DNA from: Carallia brachiata
Taxonomy: Eukaryota; Streptophyta; Magnoliopsida; Malpighiales; Rhizophoraceae
DNA: 64,000 nucleotides
Assembly: GCA_021464245.1 (NCBI GenBank)
Contig: JADCRB010000025.1
Coordinates: 3,074,245-3,138,244, forward strand
Direction: 5' to 3'
Of the stretch, positions 13,135 to 23,946 are shown piece after piece; position 1 is the first letter of the stretch, and each line of letters begins with the position of its first letter. Under the pieces are notes generated by a model. That model made no database searches. It had not been told where the DNA came from and saw nothing but the letters and a program-made list of their open reading frames with translations. The position numbers were made by a program, and so were the translations under genes.

Positions 13135-15304
13135 CCTCCTCTGCTAGAAATTTCAGAGCGGGCCAATACTGTTTGGGAAAAAGTGACTTCCAATATAATG
13201 GGCTTACCTCTAGTACACGCGGATATGGGGACACTGTATGATTGGGTGAAGCTAGAAGTTTGGTCATGGGCCCGAAAGGTGGAATAATAACTGGTGTTCA
13301 TTGGTGGAAGAATCTCCGCCCCCTTCCTCAATCCCTTCCTTTATATGATAACTTGCTATCTCCTCTACAAATTAAAATATATATAAAGTCTCTCTCTTTA
13401 CCTGCTAGTATAATAAGAAATGAGAGAACATGTTTTTAAAAAAATACTTCAGTAGTTAAAAATTAAACTTTTATCTTTGAAGTTTCGTTTTCTAATTTTG
13501 AAAAAAATAAGGAATATATAAATTAGGATAACTAGTCTCATTATCTACTACTAATCTAATGAACTTTCTAAAAAAAAAGAGTAAGTCCAGCCTAGTTCTT
13601 TGAAGGACATTGAAAACCCACAAGAGCATGACCCAAAACTCAACCCAAAAAAAAAATAAGGAATAAAATTTTTTTCCTATTTTCTATTTACAACCCCGAT
13701 CACTTTCTCTCATCATGATTCGTAACATGTATGTGGATAGTGAAAGGGCTTTTGTATTTGATTCTCATCACGGTGGTGCCCCCATTCATTTTATTAGAAA
13801 CCTTATCTTCTGCAACCACAACATGGTTCTATATTCTTCTTGAATTATATTGTGCAAAAGATGTGCCCTTTTTGGGCTTCTTGATGGCTAAATGAAAGGG
13901 CGAGACAATAAGTTTTGGAGGACACACATATTAATCATTTGCTTCCATCAGAGTCTTACATTTGGATGAGTTCCATGGAGACACATAATTAATGCCAGCA
14001 CATATGTATTTGGATTTCTTTGTCTAGGCGATGATCAATTAGATTTGCTGGCAGGCAACCTAAATCACTCATTGTGTACCACGTATAAGCTTTGTTACTA
14101 CGTGTGGGTCTTTTTTTGAGTTATGTCAAAAGCTAGTTGTTTCCTTTTGGGTTTGTTAGGATTAAGCACTTAGTTTTGGAGGTTGCTTGTCTTAAACTAA
14201 AGCTACAACTCTTTTTGGGCGTGCTGGAACACCTTTGCAGAACAAAATGTACGAACTTGACTTGTGGGTAATCTTTATCTTCCCAATTAATATTGTTAGT
14301 GCTTTTAAAATAATATGAACATTTAAATAATTAAATTTAAAAAAATATAAATAAATTATTAAATATTATTGAAAGAAATTGGTGTTCTTATTTTAATATT
14401 ACTTAAACGAAATTATATATACAGTAATATTCTAAAAAGTTAAATACATTTAACCCTATATGATTTAGTTATTTTACGTTTTACTTTCTTGTGATTGCAA
14501 TTTAAGTAATAAATTCTTTTATGATTTTTAATTTTAATAGTTCACTCTATAAAAATAATTTATTAAATTTATTAAAAGAAATTAATTACAATTACATTAT
14601 TTTGTGACCATATAAACTTCATTATATTTTTACGTAAAAATTTATAATAGATACTATCTCAAAATGCCTCTACATCAATAAACGCATTATACTGAAAATA
14701 ACAAAGACTATGAAGAATATAATATTATATGAGTTTAATCACACTAAAATTTAATTTGAGAGATATATGATATATTTTTATAATTTTGATAGAGAAAAAA
14801 ATTAAACAATTATAAAACGATATAATTTTAGCCCATTTCTAATAAAAGATTTGTAGAATTTCGATTAAAGGTGTAAATTGCAAAAATTAAAAATCACAGA
14901 AGATCCGTGCCTAAATTAAAATTATAAAAAATAAAACAAAAATTAAACAAATTATAAAAAAATTAAATATATTTAACCATTCTCTCAAATTTATACACTA
15001 GCAAATAACCTAATAGATGACGTCATTCATGGCGTGATATGGGGATAACCACCCAACTTTCCATTTCTTGTTGAATAATATATGATTAATCTTGTCCGCA
15101 CATTAGGACTTAGAAGTGTGTGCACGTAACTAGTGTCTGCTTCTGTATATATGCACTCTGAAAAAGATCATTATTGATGCTTTTTTTTGGAAGGAGAAAT
15201 GTGTAAACATTGATGCGTACATGTCACAAAGTGCCCAATATAACACCATTCTTGCCATGCCCACGTCAAATTCGAGAAACTTCAAGTTCAAATCAATTAA
15301 TTAA
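12672..15304. other. Gene-free AT-rich DNA with a TG microsatellite
   Basis: The frames that open across 13000-13330 are produced by the TG repeat and are not genes. From 13680 to 14280 the composition is milder but no exon structure is visible. The rest is A/T-rich spacer. Confidence 0.5.
13099..13129. repeat. (TG)n microsatellite
   Basis: About 15 TG units directly after a TA-rich run, giving a compound TA/TG tract from about 13070. Confidence 0.95.
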
Positions 15305-15803
15305 GGGAATAAATTATTTTTTAGTTCTAAATTTTTAAATTTTTTTATATTTGAGTTTGAAATTTTTTTAACATTTTATTTGAATTCTAAACCTTTTGAT
15401 TTTCTACCAAATCAGTCCATCTGTTTAACAAAAGTGATCAATGTATTAAAAAATAATTTTAACTTTACAAAAAATTATTTAAAAAGGATTAAATATATGA
15501 ATTGAATGTCTTTTCTATAAAAAATATACATGTTACCTATTTAATTCGTATATTTGTTAATTAAAAAAATATTTAATATGTATATTTTGTTGATGAAAAA
15601 AATATTTAATTTATGTATTTAAACTTTTTAAATAATTTTTATTAAATTAAACTCACTTATTAATAGATTGACTACTTTTTATAACTTAAAGGACTGATAT
15701 AGTAAAAAATCAAAAGGTTTAGAACTCAAATAAAACGTTAAAAAGGTTTAGGATTCAAACGTAAAAAAACCTAAAGGTTTAGGACTCCAAATATGCTTAT
15801 CCC
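15305..15803. mobile_element. 500-bp MITE of the GGGATAAG family, copy 1
   Basis: Ends GGGAATAAA... and ...GCTTATCCC. The whole element aligns in one orientation with the copies at 53449 and 60925. Shared blocks include CTTTTGATTTTCTACCAAAT, ACAAAAGTGATCAAT and GGTTTAGGACTC. The arms are long inverted repeats containing TTCTAAA/TTTAGGA motifs. No coding capacity. The flanks show no obvious target duplication, unlike the other two copies. Confidence 0.8.
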
Positions 15804-16084
15804 TGGATATATGTATCAGACACACATATTAAATATGACAGTCGTTTCATATTATTTAGATACGTATCAGACACTTAAAAATGTGTCTAATAAAAAAAAA
15901 AAAAAATTCAGACACTCGTATCAAATACTTTTAATTCATATGTCAGATACCTTTAACACACGTATCAGACATTTTATACTAGTAGAGGACTGATAGATTG
16001 TGGCAATGAAATGAAATTTTAATGCTGCTTCTCTCAGCAGTGATAGCAAAGAGAGCGTGTGTGGGACATTGCCGCCGTTGAAAT
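15804..16084. repeat. Cluster of ATCAGACAC-type repeats
   Basis: Several copies of GTATCAGACA or close variants lie between about 15815 and 15975, in both direct and slightly altered form. A related cluster with GTGTCTGACA and CGGACAC motifs lies at 51430-51565. Probably the decayed end of a dispersed repeat. Confidence 0.5.
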
Positions 16085-16550
16085 CACTGTTGTCAGAACC
16101 GGACCGGACTGGCCGATAGGACCGGTTGAACCGGGGACCGGCCGGTGGTCCGGGCCGGTTTTGGTAAATTTCGAAGGGTGACTCGGACCGATCAAAATCG
16201 GAAAAAACCGGTCAAAACTGGTAAAAATCGGTGAAAACCGGACAGGTTGGACCTGTCCAATAAAATTAAAAAATTCATAAATTACAATTTGACCCCAAAT
16301 GTTATTTAAATTATAATTTAAGCATTAACTTTAATTTAAAAGTTCAATTTAGTCCTAAATCTATTAAAAATTTCAATTTCATCCTTAAAATTAGAAAAAT
16401 TAATATTTAATCACTATTTATAAATATTATTTTTATAATTACTTTTATACACATATATATTGTTAAATACCGGTTCGACCGGTTCAACCGGTTGAACCTT
16501 AACCCACTAATGTTTCCGGTTCGATGACTGGTCTAGTTCTGACAACCTTG
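16085..16550. mobile_element. hAT-type MITE with an 8-bp target duplication
   Basis: The element is 466 bp. It starts CACTGTTGTCAGAACC and ends GTTCTGACAACCTTG, so the termini are imperfect inverted repeats of about 15 bp beginning with CA. It is flanked on both sides by GTTGAAAT (16077-16084 and 16551-16558), an exact 8-bp duplication as expected for the hAT superfamily. The inner ends carry runs of ACCGG/CCGGT palindromes and the core is AT-rich. No ORF. A second, older copy lies at 7570-8215. Confidence 0.85.
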
Positions 16551-17093
16551 GTTGAAATATGAGGTTTCAACCTATACGATGAATAGAGGAGACGGAAGAG
16601 TTGCCTATGTGTCAGGTTAAACCGACTCGCTCTTTAATTTTGGCTTTTGTTATTTTTTTTTTGGTTTAATACAAATTTCATCCCCATATTTGTGATTTTG
16701 TCCGCTACAATTTTTTTTTTTTTGATTAAAATCTATGCTTTATTATTTTTTTATTCATGATTTATACCCACATACATTAGCCAACCATTAACTTTGTTAT
16801 GTGTCATTTAGTCAATTACCACGTCAGATCATTTTGACATGTTACCTATCATGTTAATATCATTTGCTTATGATGATGCTGACATGGTCAACGTTTTTTT
16901 TTATGTTTAATTCTTGAAAAATTACATTTTTAATTTCTTGAAAAAATTCTTATCTTCTGAAAAAAAAAATTTTTGAAAAAAATTCATATGAAAAAATCCT
17001 TTTTTTAGTTTCTAAAAAAGAAAAAACCCTTGCTCGCCATCCTCTATCGCCCCACTGCCTCAACCCCCCAAGTAGTCTTCCAAAAACAGATCT

Positions 17094-17347
17094 TGTTGGG
17101 ACCTTATTAAGGATGAGCTAGATCCATATAAGCCTAGTTAGTGTTAGTTTTTTAGGCTGTTGGGCTTAGTACAAACAAGAGTCAGTAAGTGTTGTTGATA
17201 ATATATACTTTTTAGCCATATAACATAAAGATAACAAAAATTATAAATTAAAAATTTCTTCTCTCTCTACTTTCTTTCTAGTTCTCTTACCCTGATTCTG
17301 TATTTCTTCTTCACTATCCCCAATTTTTTCTACCTAGAACCCTGACA
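17094..17347 (+). repeat. Left LTR
   Basis: 254 bp, TGTTGGGACC...CCTGACA. Shares AAGGATGAGCT, GTTAGTGTTAG and ATTTTTTCTACCTAGAACCC with the right LTR. Confidence 0.88.
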
Positions 17348-17349
17348 AG

Positions 17350-17361
17350 TGGTATCAGAGC
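17350..17361 (+). other. Primer-binding site (initiator tRNA-Met)
   Basis: TGGTATCAGAGC, two bases after the left LTR. This is the standard plant Copia primer site. Confidence 0.9.
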
Positions 17362-19741
17362 AGTGATCCCTATGCTTCAAAGCTGGCGAAGAAACCAAGA
17401 ATGACAACAGTTGTAAATTCTGAGATGGTTGGTAACAAATAAGATGCTATGAGTGTGGTTCGGCGATTAGAGGAGCAAGTCAGCGAGTTGAAGGACCCAA
17501 TGTGTGTTTGTCACAAGCAGTAGACCTTTTAGCGCAACAAATGGTAGAGCTCCTAGAATGTACCAGAGCAACGACCGCGAGATTTTCCTAGAACCCATCA
17601 ATGCTAGTGGAGACGAGTACTCCGGGAGCAAGCAAGTACACTTCCTCTTCCCAAAGACTGTGGTATGAAGGATAAATTGGTGAGTAATGACAAGTTTGTG
17701 AATAACGAATTCGGTGATCTTTTGGATTGGAGCAAATCTGTAGAGCAAAATAAGTTTCGAACTTAATCTATTGCAAGTCACTCAAGATTCTTCCAAAATT
17801 ATTTTGAATGCAAAGTAATCTAGTGAAGGAGAATCGGGAGTGGTAAAAGAGTTCTCTCGTGCATCTTACTTATTCCTATAGTTGATTTGCCTAGTAAGAA
17901 CAACGTACCAATGACTCATCAAACTGGTAACAATTTTCAACTTCCTCATATGGTTAATTTGCCTCATTCAATTAGTAAGAATCCTAATTACTAGGGAAGC
18001 AAGTGCGTGAAGATGACCTAACCATAGATTACCTTTGTGCAAGTAAGGGAAAAAGTTGATATAAGATTTGGGGTTTGGTTCTTTGATTTCCAAAAATTCT
18101 TTAAATGGGAACCCTTATTGGTGGTTTGATGGAAGTAATTTCATTATGGTGGTTCAAGACTCTAGACCTAGAGTTGAGATGAAAAACTTAGAGTCTGTTA
18201 TATGAACTGAAGAAGGAAGGGAAAATAGCCAATAAGATGAAATGGGTTGCTTTGTGGCAAGATTACATTTTTGTATACTAATTTGAGGTGGGAGCTAGTC
18301 ATGTTTAAAAATGAAGGTGATAATATCTACTGTGGATTAGGCTTGTTGCCAAAGTGCAAAGAATTAGATGATTTAATTGTGCTGAGTCAAGGGAAAATCA
18401 ACGAGCAATTGGATGGTTTGTTGGTAAATGTGGTCTTTTGACGTCAACCAATACTATAAATTTTGACAAGGCTACAATTGAAAAGGAGAAACTGGAAAAG
18501 GACTGGTCCTGCATTATAATGGACTATGCTTATACCATGGATATCATCTCTTTTGTTGTTCATTTTTTGTCTAACAAGATGTTGCAAACAATGTTTATAT
18601 GGCATGAAGCAGAACAAGTTCATGAAAGGCCTATTCGAGATGTACAAGAGAAGCTTGCATTGACAAAAAACATGTGTTGAAAAGGCCTGCTAAATGGACA
18701 AAAATGGGTAGTTCTGAGCTATTGCAATGGCAGGGCTGTTGTAGTTTGTGTTGCTGCAATTCAGCTTCTACAACCAAACTTTTCTTCTTATGGTCGTATT
18801 TGGTCATCCTTGAAGACAAAGATGTTCTCTAACAGGGAGGAAATATGTAGATGGCAATGCAATCTCCTCGACTGTTATAATAATTTGTCTATTTGGTGAT
18901 AGGGAAAATACTACCAAAGTGTATAGGATTATCATTATCATGGCTACTGCAATGATTTCTTTTGGAAAAGCCAAGTTAGGGAATATGGTAGAAGTAGAAG
19001 GTGGCAAAAGTAAGCTTGTTAGTAAGCCATAAATGATCAATAGATGAGCGATTTTTGATAAAGTAATGGAAGAGATGAGCATCTCTTTTAGGAGCTACTG
19101 GTGAGAAAGTGCTGGTCGCAGTAGTAATTATTAACAGGGATAGTATGGGACGTGTGGCTCTTCAAGCAATGGATGTTTAGGGTTCAATTTTTTATGAGGA
19201 TACAGTTTGTAGAAGATGAGAGACAACCACACATGTTTTTGGGTCAATCATAGATGGTTTTTTTTTCCAAATAAATGGTCTCTGGTTGTGAATTTTGCTT
19301 GAATTTTCTACTAAGTGTCTTAGCAAATGATCTAAATATTCATATGAAGGAGACTTTTGCTTGGATCTTGGGCAACATCCTTCTATTTCGTTATATTTTG
19401 GCACTTCTTCAGAGTAGAGATGACGCTCCAAATGAGGCTAAGATGGCATGGAACAATATAAACTTCCTTATCCCAGGTTATAACAAGCTCCTATCAAAGG
19501 GATTTAAGCAGTGCAAGTTCCTTGGTGTTATAACAAGGTTTATTTTGAGAATGGAGAGTTCAAAGATTACATAAGTCACCCATATTCAGTCATCAAAGAG
19601 TAGGACAGTGGAAGTGTGGTGTATTGTATATCTGGGAAATACAGTTATGGCATGATTAGGATTGAAGTTTTGACTCTTATCTTCCAACTTTGAATTGCTC
19701 AAAATTCTTTTGGTTATAGGCTTGAGGACAAGCCTTGTTTT

Positions 19742-19753
19742 AGGGGCAAGGAA
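19742..19753 (+). other. Polypurine tract
   Basis: AGGGGCAAGGAA directly before the right LTR. It is the expected start point for plus-strand synthesis, interrupted by one C. Confidence 0.65.
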
Positions 19754-19754
19754 T

Positions 19755-20024
19755 TGTTAGGACTTTATTAAGGATGAGCTGAATTCATATGGGCTTAGTT
19801 AGTGTTAGCATGTTGGGTTATTGGTTTGTACAAATAAGAGTTAGTAATAGTTGTAGATGATATATATTTTTGGTCATGTAACAGAAAGAAAACAAAAATT
19901 ATAAACTGAAAATTCTTCTCTCTCTAAAATCTTCTCTCTCACTCTTTTTTATTCTCTTACTCTGATCCCTATTTCTTCTTCCCTATCCCCAATTTTTTCT
20001 ACCTAGAACCCTATAACCCTGATA
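19755..20024 (+). repeat. Right LTR
   Basis: 270 bp, TGTTAGGACT...CCCTGATA. The last base pair is TA where the left LTR has CA, a probable C-to-T change. Confidence 0.88.
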
Positions 20025-20810
20025 GATCTTTGCGGCTTCTTCCGACACCGCTATTGTGTAGCCATCCTCCGCTAACCCAAAAGTTAGTTCATAGTTTTTT
20101 TTTTCTTCTTATAATTTTCAACCTCGCTCTCTCCCGCTCTCTCTCTCTAGAGATATGTGAATTGGACGGCCCATTTGGGATTGGAGTTAGAAAGGGGCGA
20201 TGAGGTGGTGGTAAATAAGAAAAAGACGAACAGTATCGAAGACGAATTAAAGAGATTTTTTTTTTCGTTTTTTTGGATTAAAAAATCAGTCTCCAAAAAC
20301 CTCTCTCTAAAAGTAGAGTTTGAAGACAAATAGAAATAAGACTGTTTTTTTTTGTTTTTTTTTTTTTTGTTAAGAAGTCAAACTATTTTGATTGTTAGTT
20401 TTGCAGATTATTTCACCTGTAATTGTGATCTATTTTTCTGATTCAGCAACTCAAAGGTGGTGGGTGTTTTGGTTCGGCAACCCAAAGGTTGTGGGTGGTG
20501 GCTATAGAGGCTTCAGAGGTTGAAGACAACAACAACAAAAAGAGGATTCCCTTTTTTTAAACAAAAAAATCCAACTGCAATTTTTCAAGAAAAAGAAAAA
20601 AAAAGTTTGCGACGTCAGTAGATGATTTGTCAAAAACATCTGACAAGGTAGTTGACTGAGTGACATGTGGCAAAGATAACGGTTGACTAACATCTATGGC
20701 TGTTGATCATAGATAGAAGAATGATGAAGGGTAGAATTTAACAAAAAAAAACGTAGTAGGTAAAATCACATAAACACATAAACATGGAGGATGAAATCTT
20801 GTATTAAGCC

Positions 20811-21105
20811 TTTTTTTTTTAATATTAATTTATAGAATTTTATTATTGTGGTCAACAACTTTAAAATTGTTCATTCTCCTCACTAACTTTAACAAACTTG
20901 TCAATTTGAGTCTTTTGTTGTTTTGGCTTCTTTGATATTTTGTGATACCAATCCTTGAAACCTCAAATATGGTCGATGCATTGCCATCTAGGCAATTGGA
21001 GGTTGCTCAGTCTTTTATTGTTTATCTATTGTCAATTCAATTAACAAAGTGGCAATGAAACCCACGCCAAATCAACTCTATCTTTTCCTTAAATCCTGTT
21101 GAATA
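20811..21105. other. Spacer between transposon nests
   Basis: AT-rich. A stretch at about 20834-20880 resembles the outer arm of the repeat that begins at 21106 (GAATTTTATTATTGTGGTCA...TTTAAAATTGTTCA), so more fragments of that family may be present. No gene. Confidence 0.4.
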
Positions 21106-23483
21106 AGTTTACAAATAGGTTACTAACTTGTAAGATTTTATTGTTGTAGGGTAGTAATTTTAAAACTGTCTAATTCAGGTTAGTAACTTCAAAAATGATT
21201 GTCAAATTAAATTTTTGTTTTATGTCTGTTACCTAGACTATTAAATTGATGACATGATCACAAGACATATGCCAAGTCATATCCCTTTATCTTATTTTCC
21301 TCATTTATTCAAGTTCCTTTTCCCTTCTTTATTCTCCCATGACATTAGACACTAATAAATCCTTTTTATTGTGAATTGATTTCGATTAAAATTCGAAATT
21401 GAGATCTTTAACTGTGAAAACAACTCCAATATTGGTGAGCTAGAGCTCATTGATGAAATTGTTAAGTTTTTTGAAATCCATAATTTTTACTATTCCCAAA
21501 TTAGCCAATCAATTGAAGCATACCACCCCTTCGCAGCTTTATCAATCAATTGCAAGTATATAAAATTCTGACCACAAAATTAATTGGGATAAGTTTATTA
21601 GTCACTAACTTATGTGATTTTATCAATATGGGTTAATATCTTTGAAATTGTCTGATTCAGGTTAATATGATTTTATAAGTTCATGCACGGGGTGTGTGGG
21701 ATTAGATTTTTGCCACTGGGTTCCTTCTTTTCTTCATTGATTGCTCTCTCATTGATTTGCTACATCGATTCATCTTTTCCCATACGACTTCGAGTTATCT
21801 AGTCACCAAGGTCTGCAAGTATTGTGTGTGTTGGTCTATTTAGAAAGATCGAAGTGAGGAGATTTTTCATGGAACTAAATGTACGCTCTTTGTATGAGTT
21901 TGCCAAGCTAGAAGTTTGCTTGAGGACCTTCTTATGAGCTTTACTCCTACTATAAAGGGCTTTGGATCTTCTATTCATTTGGTGAGTTGGGCACCTCTTC
22001 CTCTAGGATGGGTTAAACTAAATACATATGGGAGTGCTTTAGGCAATCCAAGGGTAGCTAGTTTTGGTGATCTTTTAAAATGATAGTGGTAGATGGCTTG
22101 GTGGTTATGTGGGTTTGTTTGTGTATTTACTAATATGATTGCTGAGCTCTTAGGTATCCGGTGTGGGCTGGAGTCTATATGGGAATTAGGATACCAGCAG
22201 GTTGTTTTAGAGTCTAATTCATTTGAGGCTATTCATTTGATTTCCTCTGATATTTCTACTTATTCGTCCTTTTTGGTTTTGGTGGAGCATATCAAATATT
22301 TGTGTACTACAGAATGGCTAGTTCAAATGTAGTATGCCTTGAGCCAGGGCAACTCATGTGCTGACTTTCTTACTAAAATGGGCACTCGACTTATTAATGG
22401 TGAGGAACGACTAGATCATCCTCCTCAGGGTTTGCGGGCAGTTCTTAATAGAGACAGTTATGAAGTTGTCTTTGTTCGTCTTTATTTTTTTTTTTCTTTA
22501 TTTCTTCAATTGTACCCCAAAAAAAACTATAAAAAGATTATCAAATTAAGTTTTATGTTATCTGTCTATCATTTATAAAACTAAATTGATGACATGGTCA
22601 TAGGACCCATGCCAAGGCATACCCTTTATTATCCTTTTCTCATTTACGCACGCGTCTCCTCCCTTTGTCCCTCTCTAACGATATCATATACTACTGAGTT
22701 CTTTGAAATCTATAATTCTACTATTTCTCAAATCTGCCCAACGATTACAGTGAACAGGCCCTTTGCAGTTTTTTAAATCAACAACAAGTACATAAAATTG
22801 TGAACACAAATTTTTGGGATAAGCTTATAAATGGGTCATGATTCATATGATTTTATCAATGTGAGTTAATAACTTCAAAATTGTCCAATTCAACTTATAC
22901 ATGCACTCATTTTAAGGGGGTGCAGCACTTGCCAGTTGGGGCCTCATATTTATCTTATAAATTAAGATTTTTATTATATGTTTGTCATCTAGATTGTTAA
23001 ATTGATGACAAGGTCATAGGATCCACACCAGGTCATACCTTTTATTCTCCTTTCCTTATTTACACATGCGTTTCCTCACTCCTTCCCTCTCAATGACATC
23101 AGACACTACTAAGTTATCTAAAATTCATATTTTTCGTTGTTGCCCAAATCTGCCCAACAATTGAAGCAAACTATCCCCTTCATAAGTTTTTCAATCAATT
23201 GCAGGAATATATAATTTTGAACACCTATAGAATTTGACAAGAGTTAAAGAAAGGTTTTAGCATTTGCATCATTCAATAAGCTATTTTCTTTAGGCCAAGA
23301 AAGAAAGAAAAGAAAGAAGAAATAAAAAAAAAAATCAAGTGAGCAAAACGAGAAAAAAAAATGTGCGAGGGAGCAAAATAGGAAGAAAGAAAACACACAC
23401 TACAGTGTCAAACTAAACAATTTTAAAGTTACTAGACATATTCTCAAAATTATATAAGTTAGCGATCCATTTATGAATTTATC
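21106..23483. repeat. Long-TIR repeat: three related units interrupted by a LINE fragment
   Basis: Three diverged units follow each other in the plus orientation, at about 21106-21690, 22510-22905 and 22960-23260. Shared blocks include TTAAATTGATGACA, a GTCATAGGA/CATGCCA region, and AAATCTGCCCAACAATTG-like text. Each unit opens with a GGGATAAG/GAATAAG-type start followed by ACTAACTTATGTGATTTTA-like sequence. The right edge at 23406-23483 is the inverted copy of that opening, so the outer ends behave as terminal inverted repeats of about 80 bp. A LINE fragment separates units 1 and 2. Unit boundaries are approximate. Confidence 0.55.
21830..22490 (+). pseudogene. LINE fragment: zinc-knuckle tail plus RNase H-like domain
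   Basis: Translations show WSI-stop-KDRSEEIFHG at about 21835, then PLGWVKLNTYGSALGNP at about 22000, FTNMIAELLGIRCGLESIWE at about 22125-22190 and VVLESNSFEA at about 22205. This order is the end of the zf-RVT region followed by the RVT_3 RNase H-like domain of plant non-LTR retrotransposons. The first catalytic Asp (normally NTDGS) is Tyr here. Stops at about 22078-22086 and 22332, and a frame change, show it is dead. Only the 3' end of the parent element is present. Confidence 0.75.
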
Positions 23484-23946
23484 TTTTGTTCTTTTTTCCC
23501 GTCCTCCCCTCCCGTCACTTATTGGACCCTCCCTCTTCCACTTAACTGTTTTATGTGAAATATTCTGCAAGACAGAACAAAAATTAAATAATGCTTCTAC
23601 ACCTCTGGTTCACATCAGCATCATAAATCACATTTTAATACTTTAGTCGTCTCAGCTATGATAATTCTAGGCCCGGTTTTGGTGTTTATCATTACACTTG
23701 TTAAAATATTCGAACCAAGATCTTACGTAACAGTAGGGGCCAATCATCCACCATTTGTAGAGACACTGGCTTACTACAACAATCGGAGTGCACAAGGATG
23801 CGGGTCAAATAATGCAGCACCCTCGAAAGTATTTGATAGCCCCAGTTGACTGAATAACATAAGCATAATCGTCAATTTATCTAGCCATGCTCTTAACGTT
23901 CAGGTATGAAGTATCCATAAACCTAGCACAGAGTGCAATATGTCAG
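23484..23946 (-). other. Nicastrin 3' flank
   Basis: Region after the nicastrin stop. It must contain the 3' UTR, but I see no decisive poly(A) signal. No other gene. Confidence 0.4.

Larger units (their letters stand above)
17094..20024 (+). mobile_element. LTR retrotransposon, Copia-type primer site, non-autonomous or decayed
   Basis: Complete structure of 2931 bp: left LTR 17094-17347, primer-binding site 17350-17361, interior of about 2.4 kb, polypurine tract next to 19754, right LTR 19755-20024. The exact 5-bp duplication GATCT flanks it (17089-17093 and 20025-20029). The primer site TGGTATCAGAGC is complementary to the 3' end of initiator methionine tRNA, the usual primer of plant Copia elements. 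The interior has many stops and I cannot recognise gag, protease, integrase, reverse transcriptase or RNase H motifs. The largest interior frames are under 105 codons. The two LTRs differ by many substitutions, mostly transitions, plus small indels, so the insertion is not recent. Confidence 0.88.
16663..20810. mobile_element. Long-TIR transposon hosting an LTR retrotransposon
   Basis: The left arm begins GGTTTAATACAAATTTCATC at 16663. The right end at 20810 reads as its inverted copy (GGCTTAATACAAG, ATTTCATCC on the minus strand). Similarity continues inward for about 200 bp, including CAACCATTAACTTTGTTATG on the left against CAACCGTTATCTTTGCCACA on the minus strand at the right. Both ends abut a run of about 9-11 T, which could be the target duplication. 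The long arms and possible 9-bp duplication suggest a Mutator-like non-autonomous element (inference). The LTR retrotransposon at 17094-20024 inserted into it later. No transposase is recognisable. Confidence 0.65.

Noticed and set aside
13002..13331. Several overlapping frames with poly-Cys-Val or poly-Thr-His runs
   Set aside because: They are translations of the TG/AC microsatellite.
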